Notes under the pieces: generated by a model
What the model was told of the DNA's origin: nothing
The model's database searches: none
Seen by the model: only the letters and a program-made list of their open reading frames with translations
Source: Siderastrea radians
Taxonomy: Eukaryota > Cnidaria > Anthozoa > Scleractinia > Rhizangiidae
Length of the DNA: 64,000 bases
Assembly: GCA_964017195.1 (NCBI GenBank)
Contig: OZ024895.1
Coordinates: forward strand, 32,051,375-32,115,374
Direction of reading: 5' to 3'
Made by a program: the position numbers and the translations under genes
Part shown: piece by piece, positions 1-9,898 of the stretch
How positions within the stretch are numbered: the first letter of the stretch is position 1
How the letters are laid out: each line of letters opens with the position of its first letter

Positions 1-1395
1 TAATTGTGTTCAACTACCGAACCCAAATTAAACCGATCACTGCATTTGACCCAGTTCATTTTACTGAACAGTAAGATAGTACGTAAGCTGGGATAATTAT
101 GTGATTGATATCTTCCATGTGCATACCTTCACTGTAAGAAAAGCTGCATCACTGATCACTGCTGACGTATACATGCCTAGTATAGATAAAAAAGGATCAG
201 TGAAAACAACAACTTCAGGGCTAAAAATTGACAGTCTCCTGGTTGCCAGTAGCAATTTAAAACTGACCAGGGCCACTAAAAGTTAAGGTTTGTTTTTACT
301 TAGAGTTCTACAGTATGTGGTACTTTTTCCACATGATTACTGGCGAAATCCCTGGATAAAAGACTTACTTCTCACCCAGGTTGGGAGGGGTCTATTCAAG
401 TAAATATGGTTTTAAATTTTTTGATTTAGACTAGAGGATTTTGAAAGCCATTTTATCTAAATGGCCTGGTCCACTATACTAAGCGAGCAAGTGAAAAGAC
501 CCTGGGGACGAGGTTGGAATTCAAGGATACTGGCCCGAGTTGCAATTCAATGATTCAAGCACTGAAGTTAATTTTTTACCCTGCAAATTATGGAATAACT
601 TAATCAGTAAAAGTAGAGAATGAGATGTACAAAACAATTACATTCACCTGCTTTGAACTCGATTATCTTAAGCATATTTTCCCAAAAGTGATCAACACAT
701 AACTTTTAATAAAAGTTTTACATGTACCTAATTCGAAATTTAAATTTGTTGTTTGTCATCAAATCATGCCAACTATAGCTTTGAACCTTACTTGATCTAA
801 GAAACATTCGTGAGTCATTAGATGTATATAAATAATTTGCAAGCAGTGAAGAAAAGCCCAGCTAATAAACAAATGGAGATGGAGATAAAATAAAGTATGT
901 TATGTGTTATGTTATGTTGTTATGAGATGTTTACAACACGTAAGCTTAAATGATGCTACACAAAAGAATTTAAGCTTATCTGCCAGTATCAACATTAAGA
1001 GAATAGCCTGACCTTCTTGCTTTGAGTAATAGCTGTTTGAAACATTAATTTTAACAGCAACGCTGTAATTAAAGTTACTGAAAACATAAAGGATGCGATG
1101 CTACACTTTTACTGGGCCAACAAATAACATACATGTACGATTCACAGACGAGTGTACAAAAACTACATCACTTCATATAACGTTTATTTAAAGACTTACG
1201 AAACTTAATAAACTTTAGCTACCAACCTACGTGTCTATCTTTCGGCTTTTTGCTACCGGAACGAAAACGGCAAATTATTTAAGCACTGGACCAACGATAA
1301 ATATGAAACATTAAACAAAAATGATCGATCGGTAAAGCCCTGCTAATATATTAAGCTGTTTACCGAAGACAATAAAAAGCTATAATTACACGTAC
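1..1395. other. AT-rich region without recognised gene
   Basis: No open frame here resembles a known family and the short frames have no plausible codon structure. The stretch is AT-rich intergenic or intronic DNA. On the minus strand a GT...AG pair (donor at about 650, acceptor near 580) could bound a small intron, but the flanking frames close within a few codons. Confidence 0.4.
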
Positions 1396-1450
1396 CTGAC
1401 ATGAGCAATGCAGCGAGAAATGAAGTGCTGTCCTCTTTCGGAAAAACCAT
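1396..1450 (-). other. candidate first coding exon (minus strand)
   Basis: On the minus strand an ATG at 1450 opens 18 codons (MVFPKEDSTSFLAALLMS) ending in phase 1 at a strong donor, CAG|GTACGT. The donor matches the metazoan consensus well. I could not find a convincing second exon: the best acceptors toward position 580 lead to early stops. It could be the 5' end of a gene whose other exons lie outside the window or are lost, or a chance donor. The product is not recognised. Confidence 0.2.
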
Positions 1451-2776
1451 TAACAATTCTTTAGCAGAAACGGACCGACAGAAAGCTAGCAAAACACCTT
1501 TTAACCCCATTTTTCAGCTTTTGTCGCTAGCTATGCCGCCGCGCCTAAAAAGTGCACCAGTCTTCCTGAGCAATCCGTGACATTGGTGCCCAGTACTCCG
1601 CGTGCCTGCAAATTCACATCCCTAAGCTCTATGAAAACGAATTTTTTAAAAAAAACTGTTAACGTAGTTAGAAAGAGCATAGTTTGAAACCAAATATGCT
1701 GATTCGTTTTTACATTTATATTAAAACCTCACAAAACAGGGGATTATCAAAAGTTTAAGGTTCATTTTTCATTGTGCTTTTTTCAAAAGGAAAAATAATA
1801 ATGAACGTTTTTGAATAACTTGCAATTTTTTCTGCGATATTACTGTGAGAAATTACGAATTTATTGAGCTAAAAGCAGTTTTAAAGTGATTTGAATTTTC
1901 TGTGCGCTCTGGTCACGTGACCAATGACGTCACAACAGTGAGCATATCATGGTCGTTACTTTCATGCGAAGTACTATTAACCAGCCAAGCTTTGTTTCTC
2001 TCCGCCTTAAACTACCATAGTTACTGACTCCTTACCAGTCCCCTGGGAAATGTTCCTGTACAGAGCCACCTTAACTTTCAAATGCCAGATGTCAAGTGGC
2101 AATTTCCATATTGCCCATTCCAATGACTATCAGGGCACGTTATCTGCTTTTGAATTGATGGAGGCCTGTTCTTGCAGTGAGCTAAAACATATTTTTTGCC
2201 ATAGTCACGTGAATAATGACGTCATCACCCTAACGTTAATATGAGGGATAACTTTCACGAAGTTGTAAATAACACATGGTACAGCATTCTCTTCGACCAC
2301 AAATTAACTAAGTTATTTTGCATTGAAATTTTTCTGGTGCAAAGCATTCTGGGAAGGTTCTTATTATAATTATAATATTGTTTTTAATTATAGCAATGCA
2401 AGACATATATATGCTACAACCCTAAAAAGCATGCACAGGGCGCGAACGTAGCCTATGCAGCTAATTTTCGAAAAAAATTATTATTATTATTGTTATTATG
2501 ATTGTTATGAAAACGAAAATTCACCGTCGTGTGTTCGCGTTTTACCCAAAACTTTGAATTTGGTCATTTCACGTTGTAGCTTTGCACAGACCTGCGATCA
2601 GGCCGAATTTTAGCATCGCTCTTATATTCTCATACGTTGGTTGCTCGCTAAAATTGGGTCTGATACAATCTCTCACAGGAGCTTGTGCCGGCGGCCAAAT
2701 TTTGGCAGCGGGAATCTCGCAATCTGATTGGCCTTTTAACAATAGAGCTGTAAACGAAAGTAAATTGTCTACAACA
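1451..2776. other. intergenic, no gene seen
   Basis: No recognisable coding sequence. Two TGACGTCA palindromes (near 1925 and 2218) sit in similar contexts (TCACGTGA nearby), suggesting remnants of a dispersed repeat rather than a promoter. A short ATT-rich stretch near 2487-2505 looks like a microsatellite or an old retroelement tail. Confidence 0.35.
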
Positions 2777-3798
2777 GGACAAATTGGTTAGTCGACTTAT
2801 CTGTTAATGAATGTATTTGTTTGTCTTTGAAAGTTGCCTTATGCCTCGTTAAAAATGACATTTCCTAAAGCTAATATTATCATCTTAATCCTAGATAAGG
2901 AACACCCTCATCACCATCACCATCAGCATCTTTACAAAAGTTACACGCTTGGCTGGCACTTGAAGGCACGCTTTTTTTAGCTTTTGAGACAGTAACAACA
3001 ACTAAACAGACAAGAAATACGACAATACTATGCGCTTAAACTAGTGAGCCTTTACCGACAGAATCCACCTAAATATGTTTTAAATACCTTTCATTGCCAG
3101 GTGATTCCACTGACGTCGTGCGACGATGCGAAGCCGAGCTGGGTTACTAAAACAGTGGGTATAAAGTGTATTTTTATTGGGACAATATTGAACGATGTAA
3201 ATTCACTGAGGGATGATTTATCAGTTGTTTCGATGTATCATACTAATTCGGAGTAAGACTTACGTTTCCTCGTCGCTTATAATAATATTAGCTTCAATAA
3301 GAAATGTCATTTTTAACGAGGCAAAAGGCAACTTTCAAAGACAAACAAATATTCAATTAAAGATAAATTGACTAAGGGCCTGTTTACAAGGAGGGAGGGT
3401 TACCCTAGCAAGCGGATTAACCCTAACAGGAGGGCCCTAGCAGGGGGGTCAAAGATAGCCCGGGTTTACAAGCAAAATTTCACAGGTAGGGTAACCCTAC
3501 TACCCGGGACAACTTAATGCGCTTGGTAACCGCACACGGTTACCAAGGGACTAGAAACAAGTAGAAAGTTTAACCCGCGTAGGCGGGTTAACCCTACCTG
3601 GAGTGTTTACAAGCGAAGAAGTTAACCCGCCTACCAGGGTAACCCTAGCACGCAGATAGGGTAACCCGCCTACCCGGGTAGCCTTGGTTGCCTTGTAAAC
3701 ACGACGAAGAAAAAAAAGATGAAATGTGTGAGTGCTAGGGTAACCCGCTTGCTAGGGTAACCCTCCCTCCTTGCAAACAGACCCTTACCAATTTGTCC
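2777..3798. mobile_element. inverted-repeat element (outer), carries a nested MITE
   Basis: The left arm (2777-2880) begins GGACAAATTGGTTAGTC. It is matched as reverse complement by 3283-3375 plus 3785-3798, including TTGTCTTTGAAAGTTGCC and CCTCGTTAAAAATGACATTT. The right arm is split by the MITE at 3376-3784. The interior (2881-3282) has no recognisable transposase, so this is a non-autonomous foldback element. No clean outer target-site duplication is visible. Confidence 0.6.
3376..3784. mobile_element. PIF/Harbinger-like MITE
   Basis: The terminal inverted repeats are about 40 bp: GGGCCTGTTTACAAGGAGGG at the left and its near-perfect reverse complement ending AACAGACCC at the right. The flanks are TAA and TTA. 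The uninterrupted sister arm at about 2786-2792 reads GGTTAGTC, so the target was TTA and one copy has since mutated. A 3-bp TTA/TWA target with GGGCC-type ends fits the PIF/Harbinger superfamily. The interior is full of inverted GGGTTAACCC-type motifs and encodes nothing. Confidence 0.65.
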
Positions 3799-4959
3799 AG
3801 TCTCAGACATTGCTGCTTTCTGGCAAAGGTCAGTCTCCTCGAGTACCACAGAAAATAGCCCGTCAATTTCCATGCAGTGAAAATAGTGCACGATTTTATT
3901 TTCGTGCGTGAAATTAACATCGTGCGAGCCGCTAACTCTTGTTGGCTCGAACCATTCGACAAACCGTTCAGCTGCGTTTTGGTAGCATGACTTTTACAAC
4001 TTCTTCGCTATATATCCAAAATACAGAAGCAGTGAAAAATATTAATCCGGCCATCAGAAATGAAATAAAATAAAACTACGACAAAAGAAAGTGTGTTCCA
4101 CACAGATCGATCTCCCGATCATTACAAATGATAAATATTTCTCGATATTTATTTATCCTTTGGTTCGTGTGAGAGTCAAATCAGTTCAGATCAATTCCCA
4201 CTTTATCTTTATATTTTTCTCATATTTTTAATTGTATTTTTTTAAAATGTATGACAGTGCAGTCTGCGACGGTCTCAGCCGGCTGTCGTCGCAGACTATC
4301 CCAGTTAACTACAGTTTTACAGGGAGATATAGAAGGTAACTCACGGTACTTTTCGCGATATCCACCAGTCTTGATCCCTGTATTATGCTCTGGGATTAAC
4401 TCGCTATTCCTCAATATAAAACAAAATTACATCGCTTAAAAAAGGGCCAGTAAGGGAACACAGAGTAACAATTCGGAGAGGGACTTGGGGAGGGCTAATC
4501 TAAAGCGGCACCTTCTGGAAATCCACAGGCATCCCAAACCATCAAAATAGACGTTTTCGAGTCACAGAGGGAAAATACATTTTATGTTTCTACTGGTCTC
4601 TTATCGCCATTTCCTGATGTCAATATTCTATGAGAAGCTAGCCGAGGTGTGCTTTCTCAACAGTTGCGCACTGTTAATAAAATTGTAGAGACTGCCCAAG
4701 CCCAGTTACTGATAATAGTGATGGCAATCTAACTCAGCATCACTTACAACCAGTGCTGCAACAAAAAATAAATGGCATCAAGAAGACTTCGACGACCTGT
4801 GAGGAATTTGGTTCTTCCGCGAATAAGCTGCCAGTTGGTTAGAAATATCACTTGATTTAAAAAACGTCATTTTGTGCCATCGGTTAACAGTTAACTAAAA
4901 GTTTTCAACGCGATTTCTTCATCAGTGCAGAAGAGGGTTTCAGTCACGATACCTCAGTG
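3799..4959. other. no intact gene; possible upstream part of the transposase relic
   Basis: No open coding frame of note. The segment contains a GACGGTCTCAGCCGGCTGTC near-palindrome (about 4267). From about 4500 onward the + strand may hold degraded N-terminal sequence of the hAT/ZMYM1-like pseudogene that follows, but no diagnostic motif could be read. Confidence 0.3.
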
Positions 4960-5538
4960 AGCACCCATGGATGGTCTACAGCCTTTCAGTAGATGGAGTA
5001 TTCTCTAAACATTGTGCTTGGTGATACCTATTCATTGCAGGAAAGCTATACGGGGCGCTTTGTTAACAAGCCTTTCATAAACTGGCATAACAGTTCAAGA
5101 AAAGGCAAAAAGATATGAGCAAATGAAGTACCATCACGACGCAATGATCGCCACCGAATCCTTCCTTAATTCTGTTGAAAACCAAGAGCAAAACGTAAAC
5201 AACTGATAAGATGACGAGAAGAGGAAGAATATTATCAGAAATAGGCACATCGTTAAGTGTGTTTCAGAAGCCGTCCATCCTGTGGTCGACAGCGCATTGC
5301 CCTGCGTGGAGATAACGAAGTCTTGAACGGTGAGAGTCGTGGGAATACAGGCAACTTCTTAGCGGCTCTGCAGATGATAGCCAACCACCGACGATATTTG
5401 CTTAAACCAAGAAAGGTTGTCGTCCCTAGCACTAATGCACATCCATTATCAAGTTAAAATTGATTTGGATGAGGTGGTAAATCTGTTTGCCACGAAACAC
5501 CCACGGAGGCTGGAGCTCGGGACAATCCTGAAGGATTA
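4960..5538 (+). pseudogene. hAT-type / ZMYM1-like transposase pseudogene
   Basis: Several frames on the + strand together resemble proteins with a TTF-type zinc finger followed by a DUF4371-like hAT transposase region (the ZMYM1-like family). In order: HPWMVYSLSVDGVFSKHCA (about 4962-5018), a frameshift, a FINWHNSSEKAKRYEQMKYHH-like stretch (about 5090-5130), stops and frameshifts, then RQRIALRGDNEVLNGESRGN and NFLAALQMIANH (5290-5390). A jump follows to MHIHYQVKIDLDEVVNLFA and KHPRRLELGTILKD with a stop at 5536-5538, which resembles the C-terminal end. The central catalytic region is deleted. It cannot encode an active enzyme. The family call rests on the recognisable order of motifs. Confidence 0.6.
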
Positions 5539-5829
5539 GTTGGGCAATATTTTGCTGTGTCATTTTACATCGAAGAATTAGTGGCTTATAATTTTATTAA
5601 AACAATCGTATTCGACAAATGTAATATTCAGTTCCTGCCGTGAACTTTGCCATTACAATTTCTCATGTATTGTTACATTCCTAAATAAATGGATCAGACA
5701 ATGAAACATACATTTTGGTAGTTTGGTCCACTTTGGCCTCGTCCCCCCCCCCCCCAAAAAAGTTTTACCTTTTTTTTTTTACCTTTTTTTTTTTTTTTAC
5801 CCCAATATAATCCTGGTTACGGGCCTGCG
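5539..5829. other. intergenic with homopolymer runs
   Basis: No gene. The notable content is a C run at about 5746-5754 followed by A and T homopolymers up to 5800, of the kind seen repeatedly beside the dispersed blocks of this window. Confidence 0.4.
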
Positions 5830-6560
5830 GTGTTACTTATTAAGGTAGGCCGTCTCAAAAGGAGCTAATAATAAAGGAAACGACTGTTTTCCCTTCTTCA
5901 CCTTGTTCTTACTTCGTGACGAGACTATTTGGATTTTTTTTCTGTAAGGCTGCCGGAGGAGGGGTGCAGGAATCACACCCCCCCCCCCAAAAAAAAAAAA
6001 TCTGTTGCAAGTGTTACGTTAGCGAAGAGATTGGTTTTCAGTTGTTTTACATTTCGACAATGATGCAATTGGCGTGTTTTATTCTTTAGTAAAAGGTTTT
6101 TCGTATCTCTTGTGAAGCGGCCTGCTTAATGCCAAATCGAGCGCCGACAAAAGGTGAGCCCTCGCGCAGGAGAATCTCCTCTGGTACCATTGGTGAAATT
6201 ACACCTCCTTATCTTATATAGGATATGAAAATGATTAATTTGTAAATGTGGTTTCAAAAAGGCTTGTATCTAAATAGGGCATGATAATTCACATATTTGA
6301 GGTCTAAATTCCGAAGGAGAACTCCTCCAGGGAGGGGTAGGGATCACACGAGCTCGCTGACAGGGAATATCACGTGATTCAGTTCTGCGCTCTTCATGTG
6401 CTTGTTTGTGTGGTTGAAGAAGAGGGGCTGGATCGTTTCTGTTTTCTGTTTTGACTTGTGCTGTGTTTCTGCGCACGTGGTAGGTGTAGTGAAGCTCACA
6501 ATACAGTGAGTGATAATCTACGTAGACAAGAAGCGTTTGAATTTCCAGTGGTCCTGATAA
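5830..6560 (+). repeat. dispersed C block, isolated copy (unit 0)
   Basis: This segment starts near AAGGTAGGCCGTCTCAAAAG and ends near AAGAAGCGTTTGAATTTC. It recurs at 21188-21930, in pieces at 31320-34790 and 48100-52830, and at 62700-63270. Shared landmarks include GAGCTAATAATAAAGGAAAC, CTTATATAGG with TATGAACATGATTAATTTG, and CTCCTCCAGGGAGGGG. No conserved reading frame is shared between copies, so it is non-coding repeat sequence. This is the only copy outside the zinc-finger array. Confidence 0.7.
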
Positions 6561-6599
6561 CCTACAGACTAGCCCTGTAATTCCACCCGGAATAATCAA

Positions 6600-6840
6600 T
6601 CGAACTTTCGGAAATCAAACTCAATCGAATTCAATCGGATTGAGTTCGATTTTTTCCGGCAATCGAACGAAATCGAACCCCGAACTTTGTGTGAGTTCGA
6701 TTTCCGAACCAATCGAATTTAATCGAACAAATCGAACGTAGTCGAACTCAATCCATTGGATTGTGTTCGATTGAGTTCGGCTACCGAACACAATCGAACG
6801 CAATCCATTGGATTGCGTTCGAATGTGTTCGGTGAATAAA
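6600..6840. repeat. cluster of AATCGAAC motifs in both orientations
   Basis: About 240 bp are built largely from the heptamer ATCGAAC and its complement GTTCGAT spaced every 8-12 bp, including CAATCCATTGGATTG palindromes. The same motif family forms the terminal arms of the elements at 33743-34471 and 51780-52510 and a cluster at 16215-16375. No coding content. It is probably an end or degenerate copy of that transposon family. Confidence 0.6.
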
Positions 6841-7278
6841 CTCGCTTGGACAAAGGTCATGTTACGTGCTCTGACTGTCCGCTTGGTTACTGTACACAAG
6901 CTTTGGTGAACCTACATACAAAACAAGCCCATCGAAAACACGTTTTTCTCGTCCTTTTTTAATGATAATTCAATGACAAAAATAAACTGTCCACGGCAGT
7001 AAAAAGAACAGATTAGGACAAAGCTATCATTATTCCCGCGTTTTACCGTATTCTGGAACTACTGGACCGTTTTCATTGTAAGTTAACTTGCAATTGCAAA
7101 ATGATGACAACTTGAAGTAGTACTTTCATGAAAAAGTACAGACTTGTGCAAACTACTAACCGCGACGCAGGCAACGGCATACAACAGCTGGATGATTATC
7201 AAAAACATCTGACTAACAATATACACGATTTTTTCAAATTCATCGAGGACAAGTAACAGTGACTTGGAGAGCAAATGG
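6841..7278. other. no gene seen
   Basis: AT-rich sequence between two repeats; no recognisable coding, RNA or terminal-repeat signal was found. Confidence 0.35.
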
Positions 7279-8280
7279 TGTAAGGCCGCGCCTTAGATCA
7301 CTCAGTCTTTCCACCAGTTTAGCTTCTTGTATTTTTGTAGTGGGTTAAGTCTGGAGGATTTTTAAATTGCGACTGAATAGAGCCGTTAAAATTAAGGCGT
7401 CACATTTCAAGGACTGTTACTATATAAAGGTGGATCACTCACCGTTTCCGGGAAACGAGAAAAAATACACTCGATAAAAAACGATACGATAAAACAACCA
7501 CTCGTTTACAATCGAGTCTCGAATGTGAGAATCGAGTCTCGATTGTGAGAATCGAGTCTCGAATGTGAGAATCGAGTCTCGATTGTGAGAAACGAGTCTC
7601 GATTGTGCAATCGAGACTCGACTGAAGAAACGAGACTCGATTGTAGAATCGAGACTCGATTGTAAGCGAGTGGTTGTTTTATCGTATCGTTTTTTATCGA
7701 GTGTATTTTCTCTCGTTTCCCGGAAACGGTGAGTGATCCATAAAGGTCATATCTGCTATTTGTATGATGGCCTTCTACGGCTCTACGCCGCAATTGAAGC
7801 AACAACTTCAATTTCTTGACGAGATGGGTCTATAGATCACACTCCGTGATGCGAAACCCTACATCCTGCAACAGAGTTTTTAAGACAATATTAGCCGGGC
7901 CCGGCGCTACAAACAAAGAAACTCGTCAAGTTGCAGATAATATTTCAGATCCTTTATTGTCAGAAATTTAAGCATTAGAGGCTGAAAAACCTAGTCCGTA
8001 AACGAGCCAAATTCAACAATCTAATATGCCAAGAGCGGCATTAAAAATTCGCTTTACAGACGATCAAAGGTCAAATATTACAAACAGGCGTAGAGCCGTA
8101 GGAGGCCATCATACAAATAGCAGATATGACCTTTATACAGTAACAGTCCTTGAAATGTGACGCCTTAATTTTAACGGCTCTATTCAGTCGCAATTTAAAA
8201 ATCCTCCAGACTTAACCCACCAGAAAAATACAAGAAGCTAAATTGGTCGAAAGACCGAGTGATCTAAGGCGCGGCTTACA
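7279..8280. mobile_element. outer foldback element with a nested foldback
   Basis: The left arm begins TGTAAGGCCGCGCCTTAGATC and runs to about 7795, with the nested insertion at 7432-7739. The right arm is the reverse complement at about 8085-8280. The arms are nearly identical over AAATTGCGACTGAATAGAGC and AATTAAGGCGTCACATTTCA. The central 290 bp has no transposase. A clear outer target duplication was not found, so the superfamily is open. Confidence 0.6.
7432..7739. mobile_element. nested foldback MITE with 8-bp target duplication
   Basis: A long hairpin: GGATCACTCACCGTTTCCGG at the left is matched base for base by the reverse complement at the right over roughly 70 bp. Inside are five tandem copies of about 20 bp containing ATCGAGTCTCGA, then inverted copies. 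It is flanked by ATAAAGGT at 7424-7431 and 7740-7747. The opposite arm of the outer element carries the site once (about 8129-8136), which confirms insertion. An 8-bp duplication fits hAT-like transposition. No coding sequence. Confidence 0.75.
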
Positions 8281-8798
8281 AAGACGTGAAGTAGGAGTCG
8301 TGCAGGCCTTCCCACACCCTTTTATATCAAGCCAGAAAAGAAAACAATAGGTCTTTTACTCACTAACAGGCTCCAAGCAGATCAAAAATTATATCGCGCG
8401 AGCTGCGCGCTATCGTGGAGGAAAGTGGGTTTTCTGGTAAATTGTTAAAATGTTTCTAAAAACTGGTTCATAATTAATTGAGTTGTTTTTATTTAAGGGA
8501 TCGACCATTTTGTTTTATTTTTATTTTTTTTGGAAGAGGGGGGAGGGGGCATATACGAAAAAAAATTCCAGTGCACAACTTTTACAGAAGAAATATAAAT
8601 CGTGCATAACGGCACCAAGCAAAAAAAAAAATATTGCAAATTAGTCCCGAAAAAATGTTCATGCAGAGAAAAAATTTTCACTTTATTTTTAATTATCAAC
8701 TAATTAGTAAAATATTAAGTTCATTTCAAGTCAATAAAAGTCAGTCCAAAGTCCAGTCCAGAGTCCAGTCCAGCTTTTCTATCTGGCCCACATTTTAC
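8281..8798. other. no gene; simple-sequence tract
   Basis: AT-rich sequence with a GGAAGAGGGGGGAGGGGG tract (about 8530) and a small direct repeat of AGTCCAGTCC (about 8742-8773). It may be intron of the candidate exon that follows on the minus strand, but no second exon was found. Confidence 0.3.
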
Positions 8799-8972
8799 GC
8801 ATGTTAGCGATCTCTGAAAGTTGTTTGAAGAAGCAATGTCGTTTCCGAATCCTTTTTGGCTAAGCTGATTCTTAATCTTGTCAATTATAGGGGTAGAAAT
8901 AGCTGAGGTTAAAAACATTGATGCTATCAATAACAGTTTCCAGTGGCACCGACCCATTGTTGTTACCACCAT
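8799..8972 (-). CDS. candidate first exon of a secreted protein
   Basis: From ATG at 8972 the minus strand reads 58 codons ending exactly at a possible donor (TGC|GTAAAA at 8799/8798). The peptide starts MVVTTMGRCHWKLLLIASMF and continues LTSAISTPII, a classical signal-peptide profile: a basic start, then a hydrophobic core. A hydrophilic stretch follows, ending RSLTC. If the donor is not used, the frame runs to a stop about 10 codons later. A TATAAG box lies about 72 bp upstream (9044-9049). The LxC ending is reminiscent of Ly6-type domains but this is too little to name a family. No downstream exon was identified. Confidence 0.3.
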
Positions 8973-9625
8973 TTTCACTACTACGCGACTTTTCTTTTCA
9001 AAACACTGCTGAGCACTTTGCAATACGCTTCCGTCAATCATACCTTATATGGAAAGTGTGTGATGTTACCGCAATTGAATTGAGCTCGAAGGAATAAAGA
9101 TAGCGCCAAATTATCCCGTAAATTTGCGCTGGCGAGTCATATATTGACTGGCAAGAGGCTTTAGAGTCGTTGATGTTGAAAGAATACTTCACGTTTGGCA
9201 GATATTTGTAAAGAAATTTCGACATTTCTTCAAAAATTAAATACCCGTTCGGTGGTCGGTGGATTATCCTATGCGGTGGATGGTAAGCTTGCGCATATTG
9301 CGTTTAATCTCGTGAATAAGCTAAACCGAAGTGTGAAGTAAAAATTCTAACTTTTCTGACCTGAAAATAGCATACGACATGTTATTCACCACAAGTATAA
9401 ATCTGGTAATATCCCGAAGTGTACGAGGACGAAATTCAGGAGTAGAGTATGCAACGGGAAAACGAATCATGATCGGCGTGCGATCAACCGACTCGTGAAG
9501 AAAATGGGTTTCACCTATCACCCAAGGAATGGATCACCCGAGGAATGGAATGAAAAGCAAAGCATAAGCGCTTTATAACGTTTATTGTTCTACGTGAATG
9601 TTAACGGTGTGACATGCTAGCAAGA
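8966..9625. repeat. left arm of large inverted repeat
   Basis: About 650 bp whose reverse complement recurs at 14340-15062 with substitutions and small indels. Shared landmarks are TTTGCGCTGGCGAGTCATAT, ACATGTTATTCACCAC and AAGAAAATGGGTTT. The similarity begins inside the first codons of the candidate secreted-protein exon (the shared ATGGTGGTAA) and covers its upstream region. The two arms enclose about 4.7 kb including the TA-flanked element at 9899-11858. On the + strand the left arm near 9408-9445 reads a broken IWxYPEVYEDEIQE frame, also present in the other arm. Confidence 0.7.
9044..9049 (-). promoter_or_regulatory. TATA box candidate
   Basis: TATAAG in the context CCATATAAGGTATG, about 72 bp upstream of the ATG at 8972. 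It is conserved in the other arm (14976-14981). Confidence 0.35.
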
Positions 9626-9647
9626 AAAATCTGAAAAATCGTTATTT

Positions 9648-9680
9648 AACCGGCCGTCGCCATGATGGCGACCGCCGGTT
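9648..9680. repeat. 33-bp palindrome
   Basis: AACCGGCCGTCGCCATGATG continuing into GGCGACCGCCGGTT forms a nearly perfect hairpin. It may be the end of a foldback element. No function can be assigned. Confidence 0.5.
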
Positions 9681-9898
9681 GTAAAATGGACACGGTTTTT
9701 CCTGAAAGCAAGTTGGCTTAAAATACGAAGAAAGTGCTATAAAGGTTGTGGTATGGGTACTCAAGAGCGGTACTGTCTTGTATAAGACGCATGCGCATAT
9801 TAGTCTTCTGAATGTTACCTTCCTATGTTTTTGTCTTTTAATTTACAGTATTTAAGATATGAACGTCGAAGGGTTGTTTAAGTTTGGGGTTTTTTGTA

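Noticed and set aside
101..286. Short open frames of 60-80 codons throughout the first 25 kb
   Set aside because: No family resemblance, no splice context, composition equal to surrounding AT-rich DNA; expected by chance.
7500..7670. Regular repeats resembling a CRISPR array
   Set aside because: Units are contiguous, palindromic and inside a transposon hairpin in eukaryotic DNA; no spacers.
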